The notes beneath the pieces were generated by a model. That model saw nothing but the letters and a program-made list of their open reading frames with translations, searched no databases and was not told the DNA's origin. Positions 23,936 through 35,373 of a stretch of 64,000 nt of DNA are shown piece by piece. A program made the translations under genes and the position numbers. Every line of letters starts with the position of its first letter. Positions within the stretch are counted from its first letter, which is position 1. The stretch is from positions 2,035,218-2,099,217 of the forward strand of contig CM055107.1 in NCBI GenBank assembly GCA_029204225.1, written 5' to 3'. Origin of the DNA: Diphasiastrum complanatum (lineage: Eukaryota; Streptophyta; Lycopodiopsida; Lycopodiales; Lycopodiaceae).

Positions 23936-24654
23936 TGTTCTCAGAAAAGAAAAGAGATTGCAAGAATTCAGTTGGATTGAAAAAATTTCGGTTTCTAAGG
24001 ATGTAAAGGAGCGTCAAATGAAGCACTTTGTAGAAACATAGGCAAGGATCACAATGATTTGGCCGCCTATTGCCCGCAATCAGCAGCTGGATCGACCCTT
24101 CGGCTTGAAAGGCTCAACTGCTAGAGAAGTTTAGTGCCTTTGATAAGAATGATTCTGGTTACAAAGTAAAGATCAGGCTTCAGGAACTAATCTGTATATT
24201 CAAAATGTGCCACCAACAGTTGTTTCCCATTTGAATGGCGACCCAATGATATGAAACCGCTTTAACAAACAAGAAGCAATGAGCTGATTCTCTGATTTTT
24301 ATTGACCGTGTAGATCTGCTTAAACAAAGTCATGAGGATCAATGGATTGGCTTCAAATCGAAAATAGGGTACAAGAAGATGTAGGGTGAGAAGAAGGCCG
24401 AAAAGGAATTAGCTGAAATGATGGCCTGCAGCTTAAAGCAGAGGCTTTCATTCCGACTGTGGAAGCCGCGGGGAATTTATTCAAAGAATATACTGGAAAA
24501 AATGCGGTTAATCAGGCTTGAGGGAAAATAACGCAAAAAAGTCGGGGAAAAAAACAAATGCTTGCAAAGATGGGTGAGATGGAAAACCAAGGGCCAGACT
24601 CCAATTTCCTGTGTCTTGATGGAGGCACTATAAGTGCCAAGCTATGGCTGCAAG

Positions 24655-24656
<2 letters not shown>
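23936..24656 (-). promoter_or_regulatory. CSLC 5' leader / proximal promoter
   Basis: No gene on either strand. The last 60 bases before the ATG are pyrimidine-rich (CTCTTTTCTTTTCTGAG on the minus strand), like a plant 5' UTR. The start context is AACAATGGC, a good plant initiation context. No single TATA box could be chosen. Confidence 0.5.

Positions 24657-24727
<71 letters not shown>
24657..24727 (+). repeat. (CT)n microsatellite upstream of CSLC
   Basis: About 35 CT units, which read as (GA)n on the CSLC strand about 720 bp above its ATG. GA/CT tracts in this position can act as GAGA-type promoter elements in plants; that role is inferred, not shown. Confidence 0.95.
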
Positions 24728-24730
<3 letters not shown>

Positions 24731-25537
24731 GCACACAAGCAGATATCTAATCTAAGCACTCTTCACCTGCAGCTGCTCTCTTGTTTTTGATGCAGACTGT
24801 TTTACTTCTTGCTTGATGTAAAGACACACTCTTCCAGCCTTTTCCCTGCTGACCGCTGTCTGACCCTCTGCACACGCAAACTGTGTCCTTTTTCTTTCTG
24901 CTGCCGCTGCTTTCTTGTGCAGATGCCACAAATCAGCCCCTTTCACACGCTCCCTCTGCTCTGCTCAGCTGGCTGCAGCGTTATTTTTCAAACAGAAATC
25001 CTTCCTTTCTTTATGTGGGTGTGTGTTTTCCATTGATTTGTGTCCTTCCTCACTATTCGTGCCTTCTGTTTCTGGGCTGTGATCGCAAAAGCAGCAGCCG
25101 TAAGCCGGAGCCCACCTTCCCATCTACATCCTTCTGCCTCTTTCTCTTCTCCTTGGCCTCTTCCCCCTCACTCTCCGCGAAGCTGCTCTGCCCTCCCACA
25201 CCTCTCTTCTTTCATCTCTCTCTCGCGGCGACTGTCGCAAGTTCCACGACCTGAACACCGACACGGCCCAAATCGCGTCAGCGACAGCGACAGCGACCAA
25301 CCCCGAATTTTCCCCCACGCAAAAACAATAGTCCTCCTTCTGGTTTTACTAAGCCCCCCCGTTGGTGCCACTTGGCTACGATTTCAGATGAACAAACCAC
25401 TTGGATGCACCGTGCTCGGGAAAACTATAGGAAAGGAAAGCTTGAAAGGAATGGAATGGAACCGTCCAACACATGCATCACCACTTAGATGCTTGCCACC
25501 CCCACAAGACTCAAAGTAGCACATTCTTCCGCCTTCA
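24728..25537. other. GC-richer region upstream of CSLC
   Basis: This is CT- and GC-rich compared with its surroundings, with several overlapping open frames on both strands (24,883-25,254; 25,040-25,519; minus 25,124-25,371) and no codon bias that favours one. The composition suits a promoter or 5' UTR exon of the minus-strand CSLC unit or of a divergent transcript rather than a protein gene. Confidence 0.4.
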
Positions 25538-25577
25538 CCACGTGCTAAATGCTGCCACCTGGCAGATTAGCACGTGG
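25538..25577. promoter_or_regulatory. 40-bp palindrome carrying two G-boxes
   Basis: The outer arms CCACGTGCTAA and TTAGCACGTGG are perfect complements, and an inner TGCCA-CC-TGGCA is also palindromic. CACGTG cores lie at 25,539-25,544 and 25,571-25,576. G-boxes bind bZIP and bHLH factors, and two cores in this geometry could be a paired site. It lies 1.6 kb above the CSLC start. Confidence 0.6.
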
Positions 25578-25939
25578 CATAATCGGGAAAATCTCAAGCA
25601 TGGGGTCCAGTTCGACCTCCATTATTGTTGGACCCTTGTCCCAAGAAGGTAAGGGACTATATGACCATAGGATTTGACCTAAGGCTACATGATCGTATCA
25701 TATGCATGGACCATGACCAACTTCTTTGTACAAGCGCGGCCTTCATTGGTTGGCCAAGATTTACGTACCTAATGGCCATCGGGAGGGCCATTACCACAAA
25801 TAATCTGGGACCTGGGCAATGAGTGGCGGAGGCCACTAGCTGCTCGGGGACCGGATTATGAGTGGTAATGGCCCGACCAATTGATCATTACCGCACGTAA
25901 TTGACATTCGCTCGATTTTTTTTTCTCATGTTGTCTATC

Positions 25940-26091
25940 TCTTGTGCCCTCTCGTATTCTCTCTCATGTCTCTCTCTCTTGCATTCTCTCACGCTAAGAG
26001 CATGTCTCTCTCACATGGTGATTCTCTCTCTTTTGTGTGGCCTTCTCCCACAACGACTCTCTCTCTTGCTCAGCATTCTCTCATAAACACT

Positions 26092-26180
<89 letters not shown>

Positions 26181-26420
26181 GCGCAACATAATTCTCTCTC
26201 CTACGATGGTGACTCTCTCCCTCCTGCGCAGTACATTCTTTCTCTCGACACCAGAATTCTCTCCTACGCAGCAGATTATCTCTCTCCTGCGCAGTAGAAT
26301 TCTTTTCTATGCATCTAATTTTGTCTGCCTATCCTGCAGAATAGCGAATGGCAATTACATGTCTGTAGTACTAAATATCCACTTCTTGTCTCAAGTTTGC
26401 CCATCTTTGGAAAGTTGAGG
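25940..26420 (+). repeat. CT-rich minisatellite tract including (TC)n
   Basis: Irregular units close to ATTCTCTCTCCTGCGCAGCA flank a pure (TC)n run at 26,093-26,178. At least four copies of CTGCGCAG or CTACGCAG follow the run (about 26,179-26,300). The single open frame through it is a repeat artefact rich in Ser-Leu. Confidence 0.8.
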
Positions 26421-26467
26421 CATAAGATCCTCTATGCCATATGGTGACCCACGGTGTGCACTCATGG

Positions 26468-26529
26468 CCCAACCTCATCCTCATCCTCATCCTCATCCTC
26501 ATCCTCATCCTCATCCTCATCTTCATCCT
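26468..26529 (+). repeat. (CCTCAT)n hexanucleotide tandem repeat
   Basis: About nine units of CCTCAT, the last ones slightly altered (CTTCAT). Confidence 0.95.
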
Positions 26530-26960
26530 AGGATTAAGAATGCTCAAAAGGTGGCGCTATAATATTTGGACCATGTATGATTGAACATGCTTGAAAGCTG
26601 GCATTATCATCTCTCCACAATGATTAAGCAATGTTCGGGAAAGCCGACATCTCTTGAGAATGGAACCGGCATCTTTCGGCGAAAACCGATTTGATGAAGA
26701 CTTACAAGAAGTTGACTTAAAATTTAATGAAGGAAATTTTATGTTTGTCATTTTTGTATGGAATAAATTTGTGTATAGTAGTAAAGTAAGGAGAATCTAG
26801 ATCCTTACAAAACTTGGCTTACATAGGCTTATTAAGATTAGGGGAACTCTTGAATCCAAAAGGGCCTTTTGTAAAGATGCTTTTTTTGACTTTTCAAAGG
26901 TTTTATGTCCACATGGCCCAATGGTGTGTTTCCATGTGTGCTAGACCGTAACGGTGGCAT
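26530..26960. other. Intergenic, nothing recognised
   Basis: No supported gene, RNA or element between the hexanucleotide repeat and the foldback. Confidence 0.5.
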
Positions 26961-28163
26961 CCCAACTTCAATTTCGGGCAGCCACTTCTGAGATAAACCA
27001 ATCACACTAAAATTCAAAATGAAGTGGGTGGGAAACCCGAGGCCATGTCCTCACGCATATGTCGTCGCGTCGCGTCGTGCCTCGCCATCGGAAGGCAGGT
27101 GGAGTGAGCACATGTGGAGGAGGAAAATAGAATGACTCTAGTAAAAGAAGTGTAGCATCTCTTTTCACCATTGCGTAGATCATGAAAAACTGCACACTTT
27201 TTCTTTTTGGATCATTTCAATCTGATGCACGGTTAAAAAGTTATGGCAGTTTGAAAATTCATACCCTAAGTGATATCAGAGCCGAGCGACCAATGACCTG
27301 TTCACACTGAACATAATGCTCTGGTCGCGTGGCTGAGATATTGTAGCATCTGTTTACACCATTGTGTAGATCATGAAAAACTGCACACTTTTTCTTTTTG
27401 GATCACTTCAATCCGACACACGGTTAAAACGTTATGGCCATATGAAGATTCATACCTTCCTTGATATCGGAGCTGAGCGACCCATGGCCTCTTCTCACTG
27501 AACATAATGCTCTGGTCGCGCAGCTCTGATATCACAGCCACGCGACCAGAGCATTATGTTCAGTGAGAAAAGGCCATGGGTCGCGTGGCTGCGATATCGG
27601 AGCTGCGCGACCAGAGCATTATGTTCAGTGAGAAGAGGCCATGGGTCGCTCAGCTCCGAGATCAAGGAGGGTATGAATCTTCATATGGCCATAAGTTTTT
27701 AACCGTGTGTCGGATTGAAGTGATCCAAAAAAAAAAAGTGTGTAGTTTTTCATGATCTACGCAATCGTGTAAACAGATGCTACAATATCTCAGCCAAGCG
27801 ACCATAGCATTATGTTCAGTGTGAATAGGTCATTGGTTGCTCGACTCCGATATCAGGTAGGGTATGAATATTCAAACTGCCATAACTTTTTAACCGTGCA
27901 TCGGATTGAAGCGATCTAGAAAGTGTGCAGTTTTTTCGTGATCTACGTAATGGTGTAAAGAGATGCTACACTTCTTTTACTAGAAGCAATCTATTTTCCT
28001 CCTCCACATGTGCTCACTCCACCTGCCTTCCGCATGTGGCGAGGCACGATGCGACGCGATGACATATGCGCGAGGACACGGCCTCGGGTTTTCCACCCTT
28101 TTCATTTTGAATTTTAGTGTCATTGGTTTATCTCAGAAGTGGCTGTCCGAAATTGAAGTTGGG
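26961..28163. mobile_element. 1.2-kb foldback (long imperfect palindrome) with internal direct repeats
   Basis: The left arm begins CCCAACTTCAATTTCGGGC (26,961) and the right arm ends with its near-complement at 28,163. The arms pair over most of their roughly 590 bp, with the axis near 27,560. The left arm itself holds two direct copies of a 191-bp unit (starts 27,153 and 27,344, each TAGCATCT...), mirrored in the right arm. A CGACCAGAGCATTATGTTCAG block appears several times around the axis. No coding frame. It resembles foldback or MITE-like DNA; as a transcript it would form a long double-stranded RNA. Flanks show no clear target duplication. Confidence 0.85.
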
Positions 28164-28502
28164 CAGTCTAATGATGTTCTCTCTCTACATTCTTAAAGGG
28201 CCCATATTGACTTCGAAGTTCCCCAAATGGTTAATAAAATAATTTATGAATGTAAATATGTAGTATTCTATTAGCAAAAAATATGAGATGCAGGATTTGG
28301 AAGACAAAAAAATTTAAAAAACTGATAGGTTAAAAAAAATGCGGGATATTGGAGGGAAACCCCAAAGATGTTTCCTGAACATTGATGATAAAGTCTTTTC
28401 ACAAATAGATGAACTACTTGCGCCCACCAATCATGTTGACTGCACTTTGTTGTTACTAGGTTGCAGATCGAACTCAACTTATGGAAATGGTCTAATATGA
28501 TC

Positions 28503-28862
28503 TTGGAAAAACTCGAGCCATCATAAATGCATTGTGTCCTAAGTTTCCATTGTGACATGCAAGGCATGCAAATACTCGAATGGACACATGCATGTAGTTT
28601 TGTATATATCTAGTTGAGAAATTGACATTTGGAGAAAGTAGGTAGAAGTTAGGTGCAATTTCTGCATGCAAGCTGTTAGGTGTCAATATAGTAGTAGTTT
28701 ACACTTCAATAGATGTAGGGAATGCATTGAATGCTAGTAGTACCACGAGTTTTGGCTCTCCTATATATGTACATATGCTTCTCATTCATTTCTAATGATG
28801 AATCAAGCTTTGATAAGGTCATAATGCTAAAATTGGATCTCATGCTATTTTGCTTGTAATTG
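28503..28862 (+). repeat. Dispersed repeat, copy 2 (LTR-like)
   Basis: Homologous to 1,690-2,035 in the same orientation. It shares the TGACATGCAAGGCATGCAA block, the CTATATATGTA box (28,762) and the GATGAATCAAGC end. It lies 70 bp upstream of a copia RNase H fragment, consistent with debris of one LTR family. Confidence 0.7.
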
Positions 28863-28932
28863 AATTCTCTCTCTAACTCGAGATTGGTGTCTTCTTCATA
28901 CATTACCTTGCAACCAACCCAATCCTCCATGC

Positions 28933-29125
28933 AAGGTCAAACCATATTGAGATCTCTCATCATTTTGTGAGAGAAATAGTGCAATTTAAGGAGATATCTT
29001 TGGAGCATGTGGCAAGTATTGAATATGTTGCTGATATCCTCACTAAACCACTTCAAAGAGATGCATTTGTGAAGTTAAGATCAGCCCTAGGGTTGATAAG
29101 CAAGTCTATCTTGTCTTCAAACTAG
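28933..29125 (+). pseudogene. 3' end of copia pol (RNase H C-terminus)
   Basis: An open stretch without a start codon encodes the last 64 residues of copia pol, including the RSNHIEISHHFVRE, ISLEHV and VADILTKPLQRDAF motifs, and ends in a normal stop at 29,123-29,125. Upstream pol is missing, so the join at about 28,930 is a deletion or recombination point. It is followed by the purine tract GAGGAGGAG and then TGTTAAAATT, the likely LTR start at 29,139. Confidence 0.85.
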
Positions 29126-29138
29126 TTGTGAGGAGGAG

Positions 29139-32100
29139 TGTTAAAATTACACAAGCTAGTTTGTAATTTCATACATGCCAAAATCATAGGATACTTTCTT
29201 CTAAGTTAAATCAATAACCTAGCTTTGGAATGGTACCTTTGGAATGAGGTCAAAATGTGCATAGATAGGCTACATAGATTCTAGGAGCTAAAAATAGCAA
29301 TTTTTACATTGTTTTGGATCTCTAGATCTTGACCTCCAATTAGGGTGGATCTTCCTCAGCAGCAACTATGAGGACGACAGAACGGGCCTTATTCTTTTTC
29401 GTGCTTTGGGTTTGGGAGAATTTCTTTAGGATTTCTGACCTTGAAGATTGGAATATGCTCTTTAGCATGTTATCTTCCCTTTTGGAAGTGAAGAGACTGG
29501 GGATTTTGGACTCACAATGGACCTAGTGTTTGACTATTCCGGATTAGTTAACAACTGTAAAGTAAAAACTATGGATGGTCTAGAAGGACATTTTTTCATT
29601 TCAAAGAGTGTAGTTACCATTTTTTTAACTGTGTGTGACAATTACAAAAATATGTTAAAGAATTATTTTTGCCTTTACGGAGATTTCTAATTGGCGATTT
29701 TCTGACTCGAATAATGAAATTAGGAATATTGACAAATTGTAATTTCTTATATTTTTTTTTCAAAATTGTACCCCGTTGTGGGGATTTCGATTTCCTGGTT
29801 TTATTTTTAAAACTCTGGAATAAGAACTTATTCCCAGTTAGGGAGTTAAATTATAAATGTTGACTTTTAGCCCATATGTTTTCCTTTTCTATTGGTAAGT
29901 TTTTAAAATCCACATTAATTTTCTTATGTTTCTATTTGATTTTTGAAAGTAAATCAAGTGGAAGTTTTAGTAAGGTACTTATTGAAAGTGATTTAAGTTG
30001 CAACTAATTTGAAAACAGCAAAAAAGTGAATAGTAATTAGAACTCTTTATTCAACAAAGATGTTTTGTTGAGTACAATATTAGAGTGCTGAAATTTTATG
30101 GATTTCCTATTCATGTAATTTCATTTGTTAGAATTGAAATAATAGACTTTAATGGAGTAAATTAAATACTAAAGCCAGTAAAATGAAAAGGAAAAATGGC
30201 TTATCATTTACTATGTGTCAATGGAAATTTCTAGTACCTTAGTTGATGAAGGTTTTTGGGGGACCAAAAGATCTAAGGGAGGAAGTGTAATGGACACTTG
30301 TGTTAGTAAATGAGTGTGTGTTATGCGATTGAGATTTCTTTGAAATCTTTGAAGATCTGCATAATACCAGGTATGGAGTAATTCCATAGATAAATCTTTA
30401 AAATGGAATTCATTTAGTTGAATTCATAAGATATATCTTATATGACCATGAGAATGACTATAAATTTTGATATGATTTGAATGAATAAGGAGTGTGTTAA
30501 CACATGGATCACATTTAAGTTGTTAGTACAAGAAAAGACGTTCTTTTAGGCATAATGATCCTTGATTTTTAAAGCTTATTATCAACCAGAAATAGTTGAC
30601 AAGATCACGGTAACCCATGAGTAGAAGGAACCTTATTTTTGAATTGCCATTTCATAAATGGATCATTAATATCCATCAAAAGAAACTTATGGATTCTCCA
30701 GTGTTTTGGTTGTGTTTGAATGTGCCGATACTTGGTATAGGGATTCTAGATTGATTATTTGAACCTCTAGAATATCAGATAAGGTGGTTAAGGATTTTTT
30801 GGAGGGAAGACCTGGTGGTATGGGACATCATTAATTTTGAAAAGAAAATTCTAGGATCTGATTATCAATGGAATATAGTACCTGGTCGAAATATGGGAAA
30901 AGCAGACCATTGACTAAATTTTGGGGTATTTTGTATATAATCCAGATCCCAATGAGGTATCTCTTAATTTACAAAATCAGGAAACCCTTAAAGCTATTTC
31001 TCATGTTTTTAGAACCCTTACTTCTTTAAAATTTCTCAGTTACTGGACATCAGACTAATTTTCATATGATTTTTTCAGTGTGAAGTTATTTCTTTTATGA
31101 ACGACTATCATCATGTGATTTATTACTTATAAGGCATAATTTTTTTTTGGATAGATTCTAGATGCTTTGGCATTTTCAATCTCTTTAAACCCAGATTATC
31201 TCATATGCATAGGTAGATCTATAATGGATGATGTCTACTATCACTCATAGTAAAATTATTCAAAGGAAAAGTCTTGAATATAATGGAGTAAATCCTTTTT
31301 GGAAAGACACTTATTATTGACTTTTCGAATATTTTCATGTTATCATCTCTCTAGATGACTTTTGTAAGAAATTGGTGAAATTTTTTTAAAGGAGGGGTGA
31401 AGTGATGGGTAAGATTCTATTAGAGGACCTATCAGTGGCACAGTTTTTGGAAAAAAGCCAGATGATGTATAGAAATGGGATTATTTGAAAGCATTTTTAG
31501 ATATATCCAAAGTAAGATACAAAGCTGGAAATTTCCAAATAAGATAAATTCTCTAAGGATTGTTTGGAACAATCTGGAACTAGAAATTGTTTGAAATTGA
31601 AAATCATTATAAGTAGTACCGAGTCAGGTCAAAAGTTACTAATCCCATTTTGTCAGGGATAGAAGTAAGTTTGATCATGGAATGTCTGTATTGAATCAAC
31701 CTAATCTTAGTTGGAGTACTAGGATCTGGGAGAGACTGATTGAGTGAAATTTTGGTGCTAAGATATTAATGGGTTGGAAAACTCGTGAGAGAGGATGTGT
31801 TTCCACTCTCAGAGATTTCTCAGATATGTTATTTACTCATGAGAAATATAATTCTATGGTAGCTGAGTTACAAGATTCTCAGTGAGATATGAGAGTAACA
31901 TATGCGGATTTTGGAGATATTTGTCATATTGTGTATGTACTAGGTCATAGTGAGATTATTCTCATATGTGCACGATTAATCTTGTATGAATCTACTATGT
32001 ATTTCTACTTACTAGGGTTATTTGGTGCACTTAATCTAGTCAGTGAACATAGGCATATGATCAAGTATTGTGTTGACAATTACTTGCAGAGTTAACAGAT

Positions 32101-33040
32101 CTTGTTTTGAAGGATTTATTGGTTAACTTAAGAGTGATTTGGATATGGATCTAAATGTGGTGTTGTATTGTATAATTAAGATCTGCACCTAGACATTTGA
32201 GATTATTGAATCATTGGAATTAACTTGAGTGATTGGATTACTCCTATGGAAAGTTAATTGGTGTGATGAACAGTGTGAAGAGAATTGACGAATCATGGAA
32301 TCTAATTATTTGTGATTGACAGATCATAAATGGATACTTAATCTGTGGATAATCAAGAAATGTGTTGATTTTTAAGAGTAATTTTCAGTCTATCAAATGA
32401 GTTGAGATTTCAGATCAGCATTTTGAAAGTCTAAATCTCTTTACTCCATTGTCTTATTGAGTCCTATTGGATCTCACAGACATTTCTCGTAAAATAAAAC
32501 ATTTTTGCTTATCGAGAGTTTTGTTTATTTTTAGTGGATATTGATCCGAATTAGAACTTTTTGTGCTTTCATGTTGCTAAAGAAGATCAAGTTTGATTGC
32601 ACTTGCATTTGGATTAAATCCACAAGATCATGCCAAAAAAATTGAAAAAATATCAAAAAGCGAGGTTTTTTTTTTTTTTTTTTTTTATAACTATTTTGGG
32701 ACTTTTTTCAAAAAAACTGCAAGCACATTCTCAAGTGTGTAATGAAGTTTCCCAAGGGCTTTTACAAAGTTTTGTAGAGCCTCAAAAATTCAAATTTTAG
32801 TGTATTTTTGATGATTTTTGAGCATGAACAACTTTTGATAGTGGATCTGAAACCTTTGAACCAGTATACAAGTTGAAAGATAGGTGATACTGCCTTTGAT
32901 TTGAGCCCTCATGGACCCAATTTGGTGGTGGGAGGCTTAGGCACCGATCTCCCAAACTTTTGCTTGATGGCATTCTCCATAGAAACTAATTTTGGTTGAT
33001 CTGAACCTATGCTTGCTTGCTAGACATGTTTGTGTTGGGT
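29139..33040. other. LTR start followed by a long AT-rich tract with no coding capacity
   Basis: The LTR of the upstream copia fragment begins TGTTAAAATT at 29,139; its end was not found. From about 29,400 to 33,040 I see no coding frame of quality on either strand, no tRNA-like sequence and no strong repeat, apart from a 20-base T-run at 32,667-32,686. The tandem primer-binding sites at its right edge face into it on the minus strand, so it could be the interior of a large non-coding LTR derivative. Confidence 0.45.
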
Positions 33041-33060
33041 TATGATAGTTTACTTGGTGG

Positions 33061-33252
33061 CTCTGATACCACTTGTTGGGCTAGTATAGGCTTTAGGGAT
33101 TAATTATTTATCGTCTTTGATGCCATTTGTTGGGCTAGTATAGGCTTTAGGGATTAATTTATTAATCAGCTCTGATATCACTTGTTGGGTTCTGATAGTT
33201 TACTTGTTGGGGTTACAGAATAATTATTTATCAGCTTTGATACCACTCTTGC
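33061..33252 (-). repeat. Four tandem copies of an LTR-end / primer-binding-site unit
   Basis: On the minus strand, CCCAACAAGTGGTATCAGAGC-like sequence (LTR 3' end plus initiator tRNA-Met primer-binding site) occurs four times, starting on the plus strand at 33,061, 33,115, 33,170 and 33,235. The first two units share 54-55 bp almost exactly and the third is 65 bp. In a normal retrotransposon this site is single. The variants read TGGTATCAGAGC, TGGCATCAAAGA, TGATATCAGAGC and TGGTATCAAAGC. Confidence 0.8.
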
Positions 33253-33599
33253 TGAATATAAAATCCAAACAAGAGAAAACTCAATGTCAAACTATTACAG
33301 GGTCTACACAAATTGTTGATTCAAACTATTTCTTAGATCGACCAAAGGAATATCTTTGTAGGTGTCTGAGACAACCATGAAGGCAGCGATATAATTAGGC
33401 GTCTATGACAGCCATGCTTCCTTCGAATAAGATATTCTGTATGAGTCGAGTATCATTAGTAGAGATCGTAATCGTTTGGTGAGGGCTGGGGCAAGGGTTT
33501 TCCAGGAAACTATATCAAATCAAAATGGAATTGCTTTTTGAGTTGAAGTTGCTCCATACGAGTATCACACCTTCTTGAAACCAATTTTCCTTGATAGAG

Positions 33600-33965
33600 T
33601 ATACTCGCACAGGGTACTAATCACTTGAAAAAGTACTGAGGATTTCAAAAATAGTATGCACGAGTTCTAGTTCAGGTCCTCAGTATATGTGCGAGTTTGC
33701 TTTGACCAAAAATGGCAAGAATGATGTTGACTGCTCAAAATTCAAACTTCCTTCACTGTAAGGAACTCGCATAGGGTATTAGGAACTCGTGCAACTGATG
33801 TTGGAGTCATAATGATAGTGTGCGAGTTTGTTATTGAAGATTTTTCTGAAAAAATTATGTTTGAGTTGATATTTTCTAACAAGGGTTGGCTCCCGAGAAC
33901 TCGCACAAGAATCTGATGTGTTTGGCCTTGTGAGATCTGTACTCCTAATGATGGGCGAGTTTGTC
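33600..33965. repeat. Three repeats of paired AACTCGCAC / GTGCGAGTT motifs
   Basis: Complementary pairs bound three modules: about 33,602 with 33,690-33,700, about 33,765 with 33,820-33,832, and 33,899 with 33,952-33,963 (the last GGGCGAGTT). Extra inverted copies (CACGAGTTC, ACTCGTGC) lie inside the first two. Each module could form a stem of 8-10 bp. No coding frame explains it. Confidence 0.55.
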
Positions 33966-34199
33966 TGAGCTGATTTGATGTGGAAGCTGACAAAGCAAAT
34001 GAGTAAAGATAGCACTCTGTTTCTGTGGCCAAACCTTCAGGTCAAACGATCTGAACCTGCTGGCTGTTGAATCTGTGAAGGAGAGACCATTCATTGCTAC
34101 TTGCTGGGAGGATGAAGAGTACGATGTCAGTTCCCCTTTAGATCCATTTGCAATCATGAACCTCTGCTCTGTGTGCAGGTCTTGGTGTTAGTTGCTACT

Positions 34200-34680
34200 A
34201 AAGAGAGAAGTTAACAATACTTCTTCCTCAGAAGTGCGAGCAAGCCTGATCCAGAATGACCGTCAGCCGCGATCCCCAGAACAGGTGTCAATTACGATCC
34301 AAACGACCATGCAATTGTGACAAGCCAGCATGCAAACGAGGCAGATACTGGTGAGAAAGAGGCGCGTGCAGATGGACGTGGGCAGGCGGATTTGTGCAGA
34401 AGCAGCAGTACAAAACAGAAGGCCGCCAATAGTCGCTCTCTTGAACTTCTGTTTTTTGGTTGCTTGTTGGCCGAAGGAAGAAGATAGGGCGAGTGCAGAG
34501 TGCCCGATCCAGAGAGGTGCAGATGGCGTGATCCATACATGAAAGAGATGGAAGCGCATGAAGAAGGAAACCAACACGTGAAGTAGGATCGAGGCAGGTG
34601 GTCGCGATCCAGCAAGAAGTTCGTGAAGTATGAGAGAGACGGGCCTGTGAAAGATTTTGGGTGCCCAGACGAAATTACAA
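34200..34680. other. GC-richer island with overlapping open frames; no gene assigned
   Basis: Three overlapping minus frames (34,263-34,615) and one plus frame (34,330-34,542) are open, none with a recognisable domain. The composition resembles the GC-rich stretch at 44,100-44,900. Several GCGATCC/CGATCC words recur. It may be a promoter or exon of a non-coding transcript. Confidence 0.3.
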
Positions 34681-35191
34681 TGGTAATCTTTGTTGGTTCT
34701 TTTTAAGTTCTTGATGGCATTTTCTAAAAATCTGAAGTTGGGTCCTTAAGGGCTGTCTTCCAAGCTTACGGACAGTCCCACTGTGTTAAAATTTGAGGAA
34801 AACGCAAAACAAAGGCTTAATTTTTCATAGAGAGTCCGTTTCTATCAAAACAAAAACTATATAGGACTGTTCTACAATGTTTAAGCTTTGTTTTGAACCA
34901 AAAATCTAGTGATTTGGACATCAGCATAAAAACTTATTAAGTTTTTAGTGCGAAGACCTCCATTTTGCATTAGGGACAGCATAGACTTTACATAAAAATG
35001 TCAATGTAAAACTTGTTTAAAGCTAATCAAAAGCTAGTAATTGATTGTCATGCTAAGTACAGAACAAATATAGAATGAAGTGGATGTTTTTCAAGGAATT
35101 AAGAGGTCAAATTGGTTTTTACAAACTAACCAAGTGATAAGCCTAGTCGAGGTGACGTCTTATGCCCTCTCCCTCGGTTACGTGCACTTAT

Positions 35192-35305
35192 CATTAGTTA
35201 GCTAAACCCAACGGGGTTGGCTCAACTGGTTAGCTTGGCATCCAAAGTTTCTTTGGTCCCAGGTTCGAGCCTCCCCTTGGAAACCAAGAAGCATTAGTTA
35301 GCTAA
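35192..35305 (+). mobile_element. Very short tRNA-derived SINE with 14-bp target duplication
   Basis: The body (35,206-35,291, about 86 bp) has a pol III box A (GGCTCAACTGGTTAGC, about 35,219) and a box B (GGTTCGAGCCTCC, about 35,263). It is flanked by the perfect direct repeat CATTAGTTAGCTAA at 35,192-35,205 and 35,292-35,305. A long target duplication and internal pol III promoter are the hallmarks of a SINE. The start ACGGGGTTGGCTCAACTGG is like the head of plant Au-type SINEs. It lacks the usual 100 or so bases after box B, so it is a truncated or minimal copy. It sits 70 bp upstream of a copia gag. Confidence 0.75.
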
Positions 35306-35373
35306 GTAAAACACTTGCACAAAATTCCTGAAACTAAATTGATCATTCATTTACGTCATTGAAGTTGGCTATA

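Noticed and set aside
24512-24755. Arg-Glu and Ser-Leu ORFs upstream of CSLC
   Set aside because: Artefacts of the (CT)n/(GA)n microsatellite.
25942-26418. 158-codon Ser-rich ORF
   Set aside because: Driven by the (TC)n tract; no codon bias or domain outside the repeat.
35206-35291. Functional tRNA gene
   Set aside because: Box A and box B are good, but the T-arm and acceptor stem do not pair properly, and a 14-bp target duplication shows it is a retroposed element.
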